Shown piece by piece: positions 19,426-28,321 of a stretch of DNA of 64,000 nucleotides. The stretch spans positions 1 to 64,000 of the forward strand of contig JAIETM010000008.1 in the NCBI GenBank assembly GCA_019745155.1. The letters run 5' to 3'. This DNA comes from Chitinophagaceae bacterium (GTDB lineage Bacteria > Bacteroidota > Bacteroidia > Chitinophagales > Chitinophagaceae). The translations under genes were made by a program, and so were the position numbers. Position 1 is the stretch's first letter; each line of letters starts with the position of its first letter. The notes beneath the pieces were generated by a model, which had not been told where the DNA came from, ran no database searches, and worked only from the letters and a program-made list of their open reading frames with translations.

Positions 19426-20007
19426 TTATTTACCTACCACCACTTTGGCAAAACGAATGATCTTATCATTCAGGTAATAGCCCTTCTCTACTTCATCTAC
19501 TACTTTGCCGGCCAGATCAGGTGTTGGTGCAGGAATCTCGGTAATGGCTTCGTGCATGTCTGCATCAAAATCACTACCCTTGGTTTCCATCACTTTCAAA
19601 CCTTTCGACTGCAGATTGCTGCGCAGCTTGTTGAACACGAGTTGTACACCAGTCTTCACCTGCTCTGCATCCGCATTGGCTTGCAATTGCTTTTCCGCAC
19701 GATCGCAATCATCCAAGACTTCCAGCATGGAAGCAATCACTTCCTTACCTGCTGTTTGAATCAGCTCCAAACGCTCTTTAGCAGTTCTGCGGCGGAAATT
19801 ATCGAACTCAGCCATCAGACGCAGGTATTTATCCTTCTGCTCCTGCAATTCCTGACGCAATTGATCCAGTTCATTTTCCTCTGCCACAGGTTCATTCAAA
19901 TGGGTGATTCCGGCTGCATTTTCGTCAGCATTGATACCCAACTCAGGCTGTTCTGCCGTTTCAGCACCAGTTTGTCCGCTCTCTTGGTGTAATTCTTTCT
20001 CTTCCAT
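19426..20007 (-). CDS. grpE: Nucleotide exchange factor GrpE
   Basis: 193 residues. An acidic, disordered N-terminus (about 1-45) leads to a long coiled coil (LDQLRQELQEQKDKYLRLMA) and then the conserved EFDNFRRRTAKERLE and the beta-domain with IPAPTPDLAGKVVDEVEKGY and KIIRFAKVVVGK. GrpE releases ADP from DnaK and acts as a thermosensor. First gene of a grpE-dnaJ pair; divergent from the methyltransferase at 20129. Confidence 0.96.
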   Translation of the reverse strand: MEEKELHQESGQTGAETAEQPELGINADENAAGITHLNEPVAEENELDQLRQELQEQKDKYLRLMAEFDNFRRRTAKERLELIQTAGKEVIASMLEVLDDCDRAEKQLQANADAEQVKTGVQLVFNKLRSNLQSKGLKVMETKGSDFDADMHEAITEIPAPTPDLAGKVVDEVEKGYYLNDKIIRFAKVVVGK

Positions 20008-20116
20008 GGACTTATTATTAGTTCTTCACAATGGGCAAATTTGCTGCCAGCGCAAAGAAAAGGGAAAAATTGGCAGGTAGGATGACCCGGGACTTACCAC
20101 CCTTGACCGATTCGGT

Positions 20117-20124
20117 TATCTTTG
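20117..20124 (+). promoter_or_regulatory. -7 promoter element of the RlmI-type gene
   Basis: TATCTTTG, an exact TAnnTTTG match, ending four bases before the ATG at 20129, so the transcript should begin at or next to the start codon. A TTG lies 11 bases upstream, too close for a normal -33 element. Confidence 0.5.
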
Positions 20125-20128
20125 CCGG

Positions 20129-21304
20129 ATGACCAAAGTGTATTTGCGCAGAAAGATTGCTCCCAGAATTGCCAACGGACACCCCTGGATTTTTGGCAAC
20201 GAAGTAGACCGCATCAGCGGTGAAGTAAAACCCGGCGATATTGTAGATGTGTATTACGGCGATGAGAAGTATTGCGGCCGCGGTTATATCAACCCAAAAT
20301 CGCAGATCATGGTGCGCCTGCTCACCCGCAAACAGGAAACCATTGATGAGCAATTTTTCCATAACCGCATTGCACGTGCTTGGCAGTACCGCAAGAATTT
20401 GGGTTATACAGAAAACTGCCGACTCATTTTCGGCGAAGCCGATGAAATGCCCGCACTCATCATCGATAAGTTCAATGATTATTTTGTGTTGCAGACTTTA
20501 TCATATGGCATGGACCAGTTCAAGCCATATATCGTGAATGCACTCAACAGCATATTTCAACCAAAAGGCATTTACGAAAGAAACGATGTACCTGTTAGAG
20601 AGTTGGAAGGATTAACACAAATCAAAGGATTTTTATCTGAGCCATTCGATCCGAATATCATCATCAATGAAAATGGATTGAAATTTCATGTGGATGTAGA
20701 GAACGGACAAAAGACGGGTTATTTCCTCGATCAGCAAGACAATCGTCGCGCCATCCAAAACATCGTCAATGGTGCGGAAGTATTGGGTGCATTTACCTAC
20801 ACCGGCACATTTGAAATTCATGCTGGCCATTATGGTGCCAAGTCTGTATTGGGACTCGATATCAGCGAACAAGCAGTGGCACAAGCCAATCGCAATGCAG
20901 CTTTGAACGGACTCGACAATATTGTTCGCTTTGAAGCCATGAATGCATTTGATGTATTGAAGCAATGGGGCAAAGATGGCAGACAGTATGATGTGGTGAT
21001 GCTTGATCCGCCAGCATTTACCAAGAGCAGAGAAAGTATTCAGAATGCCATTACTGGTTATAAAGAAATCAACCTGCGTGGTATGAAACTCATTCGCAAT
21101 GGTGGCTTTCTTGTTACCAGCAGTTGTACCAATCTGGTGCAGAAAGATCTGTTCTTAGACATCATTGATATGGCGGCGAAAGATGCACGCAAGAAAATCA
21201 GGCAAGTGGTGTTTCAAGCGCAATCGAGCGACCATCCCATTGTGTGGGGATTGGAGAATACGCATTACTTGAAATTCTTGATTGTGGAAGTGTGCGACAG
21301 ATAA
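20129..21304 (+). CDS. Class I rRNA methyltransferase, RlmI family
   Basis: 391 residues. An N-terminal PUA domain (TKVYLRRKIAPRIANGHPWI, about 1-70) precedes the SAM-dependent methyltransferase with motif I around EVLGAFTYTGTFEI, motif IV LDPPAFTKS and the following TSSCTNLV (catalytic Cys of m5C-type enzymes). RlmI methylates C1962 of 23S rRNA in E. coli; relatives share this architecture, so the target base is inferred. Convergent with the sorting-domain protein, with only one base between stop codons. Confidence 0.85.
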   Translation: MTKVYLRRKIAPRIANGHPWIFGNEVDRISGEVKPGDIVDVYYGDEKYCGRGYINPKSQIMVRLLTRKQETIDEQFFHNRIARAWQYRKNLGYTENCRLIFGEADEMPALIIDKFNDYFVLQTLSYGMDQFKPYIVNALNSIFQPKGIYERNDVPVRELEGLTQIKGFLSEPFDPNIIINENGLKFHVDVENGQKTGYFLDQQDNRRAIQNIVNGAEVLGAFTYTGTFEIHAGHYGAKSVLGLDISEQAVAQANRNAALNGLDNIVRFEAMNAFDVLKQWGKDGRQYDVVMLDPPAFTKSRESIQNAITGYKEINLRGMKLIRNGGFLVTSSCTNLVQKDLFLDIIDMAAKDARKKIRQVVFQAQSSDHPIVWGLENTHYLKFLIVEVCDR

Positions 21305-21305
21305 A

Positions 21306-21641
21306 TTATTTCACTACTTGAAACTTACCGGAGTCTACAATGCGTCCGGTTCTGTCTTTGATCTGGTAGATGTATAAACCACGCTGGTATTCGTTGAGGT
21401 TAATCAGCACTTTTGCATCACCCAGCTTTACCTCAGTCATCTTCTTACCAATAAAACTATAGACCTGCAGTATATAATTGTTGTCTACGGTTTTATCCAA
21501 TTCAAAATTGATGACGGTAGTAGCAGGGTTGGGATAAAACTTACTCAGTTTGGGTTGCAAATCCACAAAAGCATCATAGCTCCGGTCAACCGTACCGGAA
21601 CAGAGAAAAGCAGCTAAAATGAGTAAGTAGAGATGCTTCAT
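21306..21641 (-). CDS. Small secreted protein made almost entirely of a type A (T9SS) sorting domain
   Basis: 111 residues. A short signal sequence (MKHLYLLILAAFLCSGTV) is followed by about 15 residues and then a complete Por secretion C-terminal sorting domain: KFYPNPATTVINFEL, YSFIGKKMTEVKL, LNEYQRGLYIYQIKD and the terminal GKFQVVK. There is no recognisable cargo domain. It might be a remnant of a larger protein, a decoy, or a free-standing domain. It lies alone on the minus strand between the methyltransferase and a terminator. Confidence 0.8.
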   Translation of the reverse strand: MKHLYLLILAAFLCSGTVDRSYDAFVDLQPKLSKFYPNPATTVINFELDKTVDNNYILQVYSFIGKKMTEVKLGDAKVLINLNEYQRGLYIYQIKDRTGRIVDSGKFQVVK

Positions 21642-21711
21642 TCGATGATTTGCTCACACAAGTTAACGAATAATCCTTGCTTGGCATTGCCCCTCAGTTA
21701 AGGGAATACAA

Positions 21712-21756
21712 AAACCGCAGGAACAAGGCTATGACAGCCAGACAATCCTGCGGTTT
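21712..21756 (-). terminator. Terminator after peroxiredoxin, with a nested inner hairpin
   Basis: AAACCGCAGGA (21712-21722) pairs with TCCTGCGGTTT (21746-21756), eleven perfect pairs; inside the loop GGCT/AGCC can form a second small stem. Read on the minus strand it is followed by a T run. Confidence 0.75.
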
Positions 21757-21774
21757 AATATTAAATAGGGCTAA

Positions 21775-22248
21775 TTAAGCCAGTGTTGACAAAGTCTGCT
21801 GGATTGCTGCAAAATCAGGCAGGTCACCAGGCGTAGGACAAACTTCCGCATAGCGTACAACACCCTCAGCGTCAATTACAAAAGCAGCACGCTTGCTTAC
21901 ACCCTGCATTTCAAAAGCAGGGAAAGTCTCATACAATACACCGAAAGCTTTGGCAGCATCCTTGTTGAAATCGCTCAACAAAGGAAAGTTCAGATTCTGC
22001 TCCGCTTTGAACTTACCCAGTGTAAACAGAGAATCTACTGATACACCCAATACAGTAGCATTGGTATTGTTGTACACAGCGATATTATCACGCACATTAC
22101 ACAGTTCAGTCGTACAAACACCAGTGAAAGCTAATGGGAAAAACAAAACAACAACGTTCTTGCCCTTCAGATCAGCCAGAGATACTTTGTTCTTATCGGT
22201 ATCATACAGGGTAAATGCAGGCGCAGCCTGTCCAACTTGAATACTCAT
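21775..22248 (-). CDS. Peroxiredoxin (AhpC/TSA superfamily)
   Basis: 157 residues. Thioredoxin-fold protein with the peroxidatic motif PLAFTGVCTTELC, where C45 is the peroxidatic Cys and C50 a likely resolving Cys. Catalytic Thr and Arg are in place (T42, and an Arg in the VRYAEV region). It reduces hydrogen peroxide and organic peroxides. Ends in a strong terminator and follows lpdA on the same strand after another terminator. Confidence 0.9.
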   Translation of the reverse strand: MSIQVGQAAPAFTLYDTDKNKVSLADLKGKNVVVLFFPLAFTGVCTTELCNVRDNIAVYNNTNATVLGVSVDSLFTLGKFKAEQNLNFPLLSDFNKDAAKAFGVLYETFPAFEMQGVSKRAAFVIDAEGVVRYAEVCPTPGDLPDFAAIQQTLSTLA

Positions 22249-22300
22249 ATTAAAATTGATTTATTGGTTTAACGTTTGAATGGGTCTTTTGTTGATGCAA

Positions 22301-22325
22301 AAGAGCCCTGTTATCCAGAGCTCTT
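22301..22325 (-). terminator. Terminator after lpdA
   Basis: AAGAGC and GCTCTT arms with additional CTG/CAG pairing inside, followed on the minus strand by TTTTG. It lies between the lpdA stop and the peroxiredoxin start. Confidence 0.65.
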
Positions 22326-22346
22326 CTACAGTTATCTTCTTGTCGA

Positions 22347-23753
22347 TTAGATATCGATGGCTTCACCATAAGCAACAGCTGTTGCTTCTTTCAGCGCCTC
22401 ACTCATGGTTGGGTGCGGGTGAACAGCATTCAGTATCTCGTGTGCTGTTGTTTCCAACTTACGCGCAGTAACTGCTTCAGCGATCATCTCAGTTACGTTG
22501 GCACCAATCATGTGACAACCCAGGAATTCGCCATACTTGGCATCGTAAATCACTTTCACGAAACCTTCAGTAGCACCAGCTGCGCTGGCTTTACCGCTGG
22601 CCATGAATGGAAACTTACCAACTTTCACTTCATAACCTGCTTCACGGGCAGCTTTCTCTGTCATACCTACGCTAGCAATCTCTGGTGTACAATAGGTACA
22701 ACCTGGAATATTACCGTAATCCATAGCTTCAGGCGCATGGTGGAATTTCTTCTCTAGGTAACCAATGTATTCAGCAGCATTGATACCTTCTTTGCTGGCA
22801 ACGTGCGCCAAAGCTTGACCAGGCGTACAATCACCGATGGCGAATACACCAGGCAATGAAGTCTGACCAAACTTATCTACAATGATCTTTCCTTTTTCTG
22901 CTTTGATACCGCTTTCTTCCAGACCAATGTTTTCAATATTGGCTACCACACCTACTGCACTCAATACCACATCGGCTTCCAATACTACTTCACCAGTCTG
23001 TGTTTTCACTTTCGCACGAACACCTGCACCAGAAGTATCAACTGCTTCTACAGAAGCGTTGGTCATGATATCAATACCCTGCTTCTTGTATTGCTTTTCC
23101 AATTCTTTAGATACATCCTCATCTTCCACAGGCACAATGCGTGGCATGAATTCTACGATGGTTACTTTAGTACCCATGCTGTTGTAGAAATACGCGAACT
23201 CCACACCTATCGCACCACTACCAACGATGATCATGCTCTTAGGCTGCTGAGGCAATACCATTGCTTCGCGATAGCCAATGACTTTCTGACCATCCTGCTT
23301 CAGGTTAGGCAGTTCGCGGCTGCGACCACCAGTAGCGATGATGATGTATTTACCTTCAACGATTTTCTTACTACCATCAGCTGCGCTCACTTCAATCTGA
23401 CCCTTACCCTTCACTTTACCATAACCCATGATCACATCGATCTTGTTCTTCTTCATCAAGAAGTTAACGCCCTTGCTCATTTTATCGGCAACACCACGGC
23501 TACGGCCTACTACCGCACCAAAATCGTGCTGCACACCACTCGCCTGAATACCATAAGCAGCACTGTGCTTCATGTATTCATACACTTGTGCACTTTTCAA
23601 TAACGCTTTGGTTGGGATACAACCCCAGTTCAAGCAGACACCACCCAAACTTTCTTTTTCGATGATCGCCACTTTGAAACCAAGCTGAGAAGCGCGGATA
23701 GCTGCCGGATAACCGCCGGGACCACTACCCAGCACAATTACGTCATATGCCAT
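22347..23753 (-). CDS. lpdA: Dihydrolipoyl dehydrogenase (E3)
   Basis: 468 residues from MAYDVIVLGSGPGGYPAA. The FAD-binding GxGxxG is at the N-terminus, the redox-active disulfide is CLNWGCIPTKALL, the NAD-binding motif is IVGSGAIGVEFAYF, and the C-terminal catalytic His-Glu is in NAVHPHPTMSEAL. It reoxidises dihydrolipoamide in pyruvate and 2-oxoglutarate dehydrogenase complexes and in the glycine cleavage system. A reading frame reaching 23816 would add 21 residues before this start and is rejected because it does not match the family. No E1/E2 genes are adjacent. Confidence 0.96.
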   Translation of the reverse strand: MAYDVIVLGSGPGGYPAAIRASQLGFKVAIIEKESLGGVCLNWGCIPTKALLKSAQVYEYMKHSAAYGIQASGVQHDFGAVVGRSRGVADKMSKGVNFLMKKNKIDVIMGYGKVKGKGQIEVSAADGSKKIVEGKYIIIATGGRSRELPNLKQDGQKVIGYREAMVLPQQPKSMIIVGSGAIGVEFAYFYNSMGTKVTIVEFMPRIVPVEDEDVSKELEKQYKKQGIDIMTNASVEAVDTSGAGVRAKVKTQTGEVVLEADVVLSAVGVVANIENIGLEESGIKAEKGKIIVDKFGQTSLPGVFAIGDCTPGQALAHVASKEGINAAEYIGYLEKKFHHAPEAMDYGNIPGCTYCTPEIASVGMTEKAAREAGYEVKVGKFPFMASGKASAAGATEGFVKVIYDAKYGEFLGCHMIGANVTEMIAEAVTARKLETTAHEILNAVHPHPTMSEALKEATAVAYGEAIDI

Positions 23754-23837
23754 AGCATTTGCTTTTAATAAGTGAATTTCCCTAAAGGGAGTGCGAAAAT
23801 ACTGGCTAAAGCCCAAATGGAAAAATAAGCCCCAAAC

Positions 23838-24659
23838 CTACTCGAAGTAAACCCTGACAGTCTGATAAAACCACTTGTTTTGTTGGTTGGTGGGCAATTG
23901 CTGACTGGCTTCATTAAAGCCCTGCAGACCAAATAATCCGGCCATATTACCCCTATTCACGGCAATTTCCAGATAGCCCGCTGAATTGAACCAGGCCAGC
24001 TTCTCATTTTCGGCCACAGCGGCATAATGCTCGCTTAAGGTTTCAATCACCTCATTGCGGGTGAAGACAATTTTAAATGGACGCCCTTGGCGATGTTCTT
24101 CAAACTCTTCGCGGGTGATATTGATGACAACATTCTCGAAATTATCAATAAAGAGTACCTGTCCCTCCATCCAATCGGCCCCAATGGTTGGACGCAGCAC
24201 AAACTTTTCTACAATATTGGCAGGTGCTTCGCCAGCAACACTCAAATCATTGGTATGCGCAACAGCGGTGATGGCTTTGGCCGCAGCTTCAGTGATGTCT
24301 AATAAACGGCCACCCTTTTGTACCGGAATAGCCACCAAGTCTTTGGGCACTTGTCCGGTGATCATGGTCAGAATACCGTTATCGGGACAAACAAAATAGT
24401 GCCCCTTAAACTTGGCCATCAACAGATGACCTGGATCTGACTCGTATAAGTTGAGCAATATGAGGTGAAAACTATTCTGCGGAAAATGATGCGCTGCATT
24501 TTTACAGATATAGGCAGCATGCAAATAATTGGCTTGAGGAAGGTAATGGGTGATGTCCTGGATACTATAGGCAGTATCCAGCGTCAGAAATTGCCCCTTG
24601 ATGGCACCAACGAGAAAATCGCGCTGACCAATATCAGTCGTAAGCGTAAGAATAGGCAT
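23838..24659 (-). CDS. SAM hydroxide adenosyltransferase (DUF62) family protein
   Basis: 273 residues. The N-terminal LTTDIGQRDFLVGAIKG and the CPDNGILTMI motif define the fluorinase/chlorinase-like fold whose common bacterial members hydrolyse S-adenosylmethionine to adenosine and methionine. The C-terminal domain (about 165-273) is a beta-barrel typical of the family. Biological role in most bacteria is uncertain. It follows the SDR gene by 30 bases on the same strand and probably shares its transcript. Confidence 0.85.
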   Translation of the reverse strand: MPILTLTTDIGQRDFLVGAIKGQFLTLDTAYSIQDITHYLPQANYLHAAYICKNAAHHFPQNSFHLILLNLYESDPGHLLMAKFKGHYFVCPDNGILTMITGQVPKDLVAIPVQKGGRLLDITEAAAKAITAVAHTNDLSVAGEAPANIVEKFVLRPTIGADWMEGQVLFIDNFENVVINITREEFEEHRQGRPFKIVFTRNEVIETLSEHYAAVAENEKLAWFNSAGYLEIAVNRGNMAGLFGLQGFNEASQQLPTNQQNKWFYQTVRVYFE

Positions 24660-24689
24660 GCCGATTGATTAACGACAAGCCCGCCCTGC

Positions 24690-25496
24690 TTATTTCACCA
24701 ACTCACCGTTTTTGAAGAAAAACTTGCGGACCATTTTATCGGCCAATGAAGGGAAGAAACGATTCAGGAATACAGTTTGCTTACCAGTAAAGGTTAATAC
24801 CAAGGTACGCTTGCGCTTTTCAATGGATTTGATGATGTGCTGGGCACATTCCTCAGAACTCATCATCTTACTCTCATCCATGGGCGATTCACCCTGTGGT
24901 TTGCCTTCTTTGTTCAATGCTACATTGCGGATATTGGAAGTAGTAAAGCCGGGACAAACCCACATCACATTCACGCCAGACTCTAACAATTCCGTACGCA
25001 ATGCTTCTAACCAACCATTCACAGCAAACTTGGAAGCAGAATACCCACTTCTACCGGGCAAGCCACGATAGCCTGCAATGGATGACACACCTACTACTGT
25101 GCCTTTATTGTTGATGATATGCGGCAGGGCGAATTTGGTGCAATACACCGTGCCCCAGAAATTGATGTCCATCACGCGACGAATCGTATCCAACTCCACA
25201 TCCTTCACTTGTGAACGCATCGACACACCGGCGTTGTTGATGAGGATATCAATGGTGCCATAATAGTTGATGACAGCATCAATAAAACTCCTGCAATCAG
25301 CTTCCTTACTTACATCCGCAGTATGGATCAACAATGGTTTACCCGGACAAAGTGATTTTACATGATAGAGTTTATCATAGTTACGACCACAAGTTGCCAC
25401 TTTCGCACCCAAAGCAATAAACGCTTCTACCAATGCTTTTCCAATACCTTCAGAACCACCGGTAATCACCACTACTTTATCCTGAAATACAGACAT
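24690..25496 (-). CDS. Short-chain dehydrogenase/reductase
   Basis: 268 residues from MSVFQDKVVVITGG. The cofactor motif is TGGSEGIGKA (TGxxxGxG), the structural NNAG appears as LINNAGVS, and the catalytic Tyr-x-x-x-Lys is YSASKFA with the upstream catalytic Ser in VSSIAG. A positively charged C-terminus (EKRKRTLVL, KMVRKFFFKNG) suggests membrane association, as in some lipid-acting SDRs. The substrate is unknown. A longer reading frame to 25574 passes through the upstream terminator and is rejected. Confidence 0.88.
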   Translation of the reverse strand: MSVFQDKVVVITGGSEGIGKALVEAFIALGAKVATCGRNYDKLYHVKSLCPGKPLLIHTADVSKEADCRSFIDAVINYYGTIDILINNAGVSMRSQVKDVELDTIRRVMDINFWGTVYCTKFALPHIINNKGTVVGVSSIAGYRGLPGRSGYSASKFAVNGWLEALRTELLESGVNVMWVCPGFTTSNIRNVALNKEGKPQGESPMDESKMMSSEECAQHIIKSIEKRKRTLVLTFTGKQTVFLNRFFPSLADKMVRKFFFKNGELVK

Positions 25497-25532
25497 AGTA
25501 AGATTTTCGGTAAAGTTAACCTTCGTACAACA

Positions 25533-25560
25533 AAAAAGCGATGGTTGCCCATCGCTTTTT
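25533..25560 (-). terminator. Terminator after the FAS1 gene
   Basis: AAAAAGCGATGG (25533-25544), loop of four, CCATCGCTTTTT (25549-25560): twelve pairs with T runs, placed between the FAS1 stop and the SDR start. Confidence 0.85.
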
Positions 25561-25579
25561 AACATCAAAACCAAAACCC

Positions 25580-26131
25580 CTAGCCTGGCATCACAACGGT
25601 ATCAATTACGTGAATCACACCGTTACTCTGATACACATCTTTAATGGTCACAATAGCAGTACCACCTTTCTCATCAGTCAATACCACATTCTTGCCCTTC
25701 AGTGATACACGAAGTGTACTGCCTTGCACTGTGGTTAATACAGCTGTGCCATTACCTTCCTTAATTTTTGCTGCAATTGTTTTTGCATCCAGCTTGCCTG
25801 CTACTACATGGTAAGTCAGAATCTTGGTAAGCGTAGATTTGTTTTCCGGCTTCACTAAAGTTTCTACTGTACCTGCGGGTAATTTGCCAAATGCTGCGTT
25901 GGTTGGTGCAAATACGGTGAACGGACCAGCACTCATTAAAGTTTCAACCAAGCCGGCAGCTTTTACTGCAGCTACCAGTGTGGTGTGGTCTTTTGAGTTG
26001 ACTGCGTTTTCTACAATGTTCTTAGATGGATACATAGGTGCACCACCCACTTCAACAGTCTTTTCCATGTTCTGCGCGCTAACCTGTGCCAGTGTTACTA
26101 CACCCAACAGCAATGTGAGGATTTTTTTCAT
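25580..26131 (-). CDS. Secreted fasciclin (FAS1) domain protein
   Basis: 183 residues. Signal peptide MKKILTLLLGVVTLAQVSAQ, then one FAS1 domain (about 35-180) with both hallmark motifs: GPFTVFAPTNAAFGKLPAG (H1 region) and LTYHVVAGKLDA (YH motif). FAS1 domains mediate adhesion, often in the periplasm or on the surface. Single-domain secreted forms are common in Bacteroidota. Flanked by terminators on both sides. Confidence 0.9.
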   Translation of the reverse strand: MKKILTLLLGVVTLAQVSAQNMEKTVEVGGAPMYPSKNIVENAVNSKDHTTLVAAVKAAGLVETLMSAGPFTVFAPTNAAFGKLPAGTVETLVKPENKSTLTKILTYHVVAGKLDAKTIAAKIKEGNGTAVLTTVQGSTLRVSLKGKNVVLTDEKGGTAIVTIKDVYQSNGVIHVIDTVVMPG

Positions 26132-26196
26132 CGTGTAAATTTTTTGTTTCCATCATGTACGCCATTGTTTGCTGTGTGGATTTGCATAAAAACAAA

Positions 26197-26220
26197 AATC
26201 CCCACTGCATAGCGGGGATT
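26197..26220 (-). terminator. Terminator after dapA
   Basis: AATCCCC (26197-26203) pairs with GGGGATT (26214-26220), with one more G-C pair inside, followed on the minus strand by TTTGTTTTT. Confidence 0.75.
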
Positions 26221-26239
26221 AACATTTTATTAGAATCTT

Positions 26240-27124
26240 TTAGAGTGATTGCAGATATGTTTTCACCTGCTGATGCAAACCTGCACTCAGTGGTGTACAA
26301 GGTAAACGCAATACATTTTGAATGATGTTCAACTCTGCCAAGAATGCTTTTACACCGGCAGGATTGTTTTCTGCAAAGAGCAGATCATAGCCTTGCAATA
26401 ATTTGTAATGTAAACTTCTCGCTGTTGCATAATCACCGGCCAATGCAGCGCGGGTCATATTGCTGAAATCCTTGGGGAAACAGTTGGCAGCAACGCTGAT
26501 CACACCATCCATACCGCAAGCAATTTGTGGCAATACCAGGTTATCATCTCCACTCACCACCAAAAAACCTTCCGGCTTATCGCGCAGGATCTGCATGCAC
26601 TGCGTCATATCACCGCTGGCTTCTTTGATACCGGCAATATTGGGCACTTCTTTCGCCAAACGAATGGTAGTTGATGCATTCAGGTTTCTGCCTGTTCTGC
26701 CGGGCACATTGTATAAAATCAAGGGCTTGGCCGATGCGGCTGCCAATGCTTTATAATGTTCAAACAAACCTTCTTGTGATGGCTTATTGTAATATGGCGA
26801 TGCACTCAATACGGCCACTGCACGCTCAACCGGAAAATTGTCCAGATCATGCAAAAGTTCTTTGGTATTGTTACCGCCGATGCCAATCACTACTGGCACT
26901 TTGCCTGCTACTTTATCGAAGGTGAAATTGGCGACAGCTTTTTTCTCTGCCTTATCCAGCGTGGGTGTTTCACCGGTAGTACCCAAGGTAACCAGATACT
27001 CAACACCACCTGCCAATACAAAATCAATCAGTTTATCCAGTGCAGCATAATCTACACTACCATCTTGCTGAAAAGGAGTTACCAGTGCTACACCGGTTCC
27101 ACGTAAAACATTGGTCAATGACAT
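26240..27124 (-). CDS. dapA: 4-hydroxy-tetrahydrodipicolinate synthase
   Basis: 294 residues. Condenses pyruvate with aspartate semialdehyde in lysine and diaminopimelate synthesis. Visible are LGTTGETPTLDKAEKK (pyruvate-site Thr), the YNVPGRTGRNL motif with catalytic Tyr and Arg, and the Schiff-base Lys in GIKEASGD. Length is normal. Starts six bases after the accA stop, so accA and dapA are a short operon with unrelated products. Confidence 0.95.
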   Translation of the reverse strand: MSLTNVLRGTGVALVTPFQQDGSVDYAALDKLIDFVLAGGVEYLVTLGTTGETPTLDKAEKKAVANFTFDKVAGKVPVVIGIGGNNTKELLHDLDNFPVERAVAVLSASPYYNKPSQEGLFEHYKALAAASAKPLILYNVPGRTGRNLNASTTIRLAKEVPNIAGIKEASGDMTQCMQILRDKPEGFLVVSGDDNLVLPQIACGMDGVISVAANCFPKDFSNMTRAALAGDYATARSLHYKLLQGYDLLFAENNPAGVKAFLAELNIIQNVLRLPCTPLSAGLHQQVKTYLQSL

Positions 27125-27130
27125 GCTTGC

Positions 27131-28120
27131 TTATTGTGCGGCCATGGGTACTTCTTCCCAGAAGCCCATTTTGCCATATTTTTCAATACGATAGTTTACT
27201 CTTTCTGCGGGCTGCATTTGCTTGGCTTCATTCAGCGCTTTCAGGATATGTTTCTTCAGCAATGCACCGGCTTCATCATAATCCCAATGTGCGCCGCCTA
27301 CGGGTTCTTCTACCACATCATCTACCAGACCAAAACCATGCATATCCTTAGCGGTTAGTTTCAATTGTTCTGCTGCCACTTCTTTTTTATCCCAACTGCG
27401 CCAGAGAATAGAACTGCAGCTTTCCGGAGAGATCACAGTGTACCAAGTATTCTCCATCATCAGGGTTCTATCGCCCACGCCAATACCAAATGCACCACCC
27501 GATGCACCTTCACCAATGATCACACAGATCACAGGCACTTTCAGGCGAATCATTTCATAGATATTACGGGCAATGGCTTCACCCTGACCGCGCTCTTCTG
27601 CTTCCAGTCCGGGATAAGCACCAGGCGTATCAATTAACGTAATGATGGGCTTATCGAATTTCTCCGCCAGCTTCATCAGGCGCAGCGCTTTGCGATAACC
27701 TTCTGGATTGGCCATACCGAAATTGCGCAGCTGACGCATTTTGGTATTGATCCCTTTTTGCTGACCGATGATCATCACGGTTTCGCCATCCAATTGGGCA
27801 AAACCACCCACCATGGCTTTATCGTCTTTTACACCGCGATCGCCATGCAGCTCCACGAAATTGGTGCACATCTTATCGATATACTTGAGTGTGTAGGGAC
27901 GGTCTGGGTGACGGCTTAGCTGGACTTTCTGCCAGGGCGTGAGTGAAGCGGTGATATCTTTTCTGCGGTCCAGAATGGATTGCTCCAGCTGGGCCAGCGT
28001 AGCCGTATAATCTATCTTGGGATTCTTTTCTGCGAGCTTTTTGGTAGCATCGATCTGCTCGTATAATTCCTTGATAGGTTGTTCGAAATCAAGAAATTGT
28101 CTGTTGGGGTACTGGGGCAT
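27131..28120 (-). CDS. accA: Acetyl-CoA carboxylase carboxyltransferase subunit alpha
   Basis: 329 residues. AccA with AccD transfers carboxyl from biotin to acetyl-CoA, the first step of fatty-acid synthesis. Conserved segments include [35 protein letters not shown] and [15 protein letters not shown]. The N-terminal helical region (about 1-60) is as in E. coli AccA. First gene of the accA-dapA operon, transcribed away from tRNA-Asp. Confidence 0.96.
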   Translation of the reverse strand: MPQYPNRQFLDFEQPIKELYEQIDATKKLAEKNPKIDYTATLAQLEQSILDRRKDITASLTPWQKVQLSRHPDRPYTLKYIDKMCTNFVELHGDRGVKDDKAMVGGFAQLDGETVMIIGQQKGINTKMRQLRNFGMANPEGYRKALRLMKLAEKFDKPIITLIDTPGAYPGLEAEERGQGEAIARNIYEMIRLKVPVICVIIGEGASGGAFGIGVGDRTLMMENTWYTVISPESCSSILWRSWDKKEVAAEQLKLTAKDMHGFGLVDDVVEEPVGGAHWDYDEAGALLKKHILKALNEAKQMQPAERVNYRIEKYGKMGFWEEVPMAAQ

Positions 28121-28175
28121 ATTTCGTGCTTGAGCGGTAAAATTAGGGCTTGTAATTTTTTCGGGAAAAGATTTG

Positions 28176-28204
28176 TTTGAACAAATACAATCCCCTTATC
28201 TTTG
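28176..28204 (+). promoter_or_regulatory. -33/-7 promoter of tRNA-Asp
   Basis: TTTG (28176-28179), spacer of 17, then TATCTTTG (28197-28204), an exact match to the Bacteroidota TTTG / TAnnTTTG promoter. The expected start is about 30 bases before the tRNA. Confidence 0.75.
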
Positions 28205-28243
28205 CCGTCCCGAAAACGGAAAAATCTTTCTGTAATCTGGTAA

Positions 28244-28317
28244 GGATCGGTAGTTCAGTTGGTTAGAATGCCGCCCTGTCACGGCGGAGGTCGCGGGTTC
28301 GAGTCCCGTCCGGTCCG
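28244..28317 (+). tRNA. tRNA-Asp (GTC)
   Basis: Acceptor stem GGATCGG pairs with CCGGTCC (28310-28316) with one G-U, discriminator G at 28317. The anticodon loop CTGTCAC is closed by CCGCC/GGCGG, giving anticodon GTC. The T-loop is GGTTCGAGTCC. CCA is not encoded. Transcribed from the promoter at 28176 and followed by three terminator-like hairpins. Confidence 0.97.
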
Positions 28318-28321
28318 CTTT

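Noticed and set aside
28244-28317. Duplicated att site at the tRNA-Asp 3' end
   Set aside because: The last 20 bases of the tRNA were looked for by eye through 37 kb without a second copy, and no integrase was seen.
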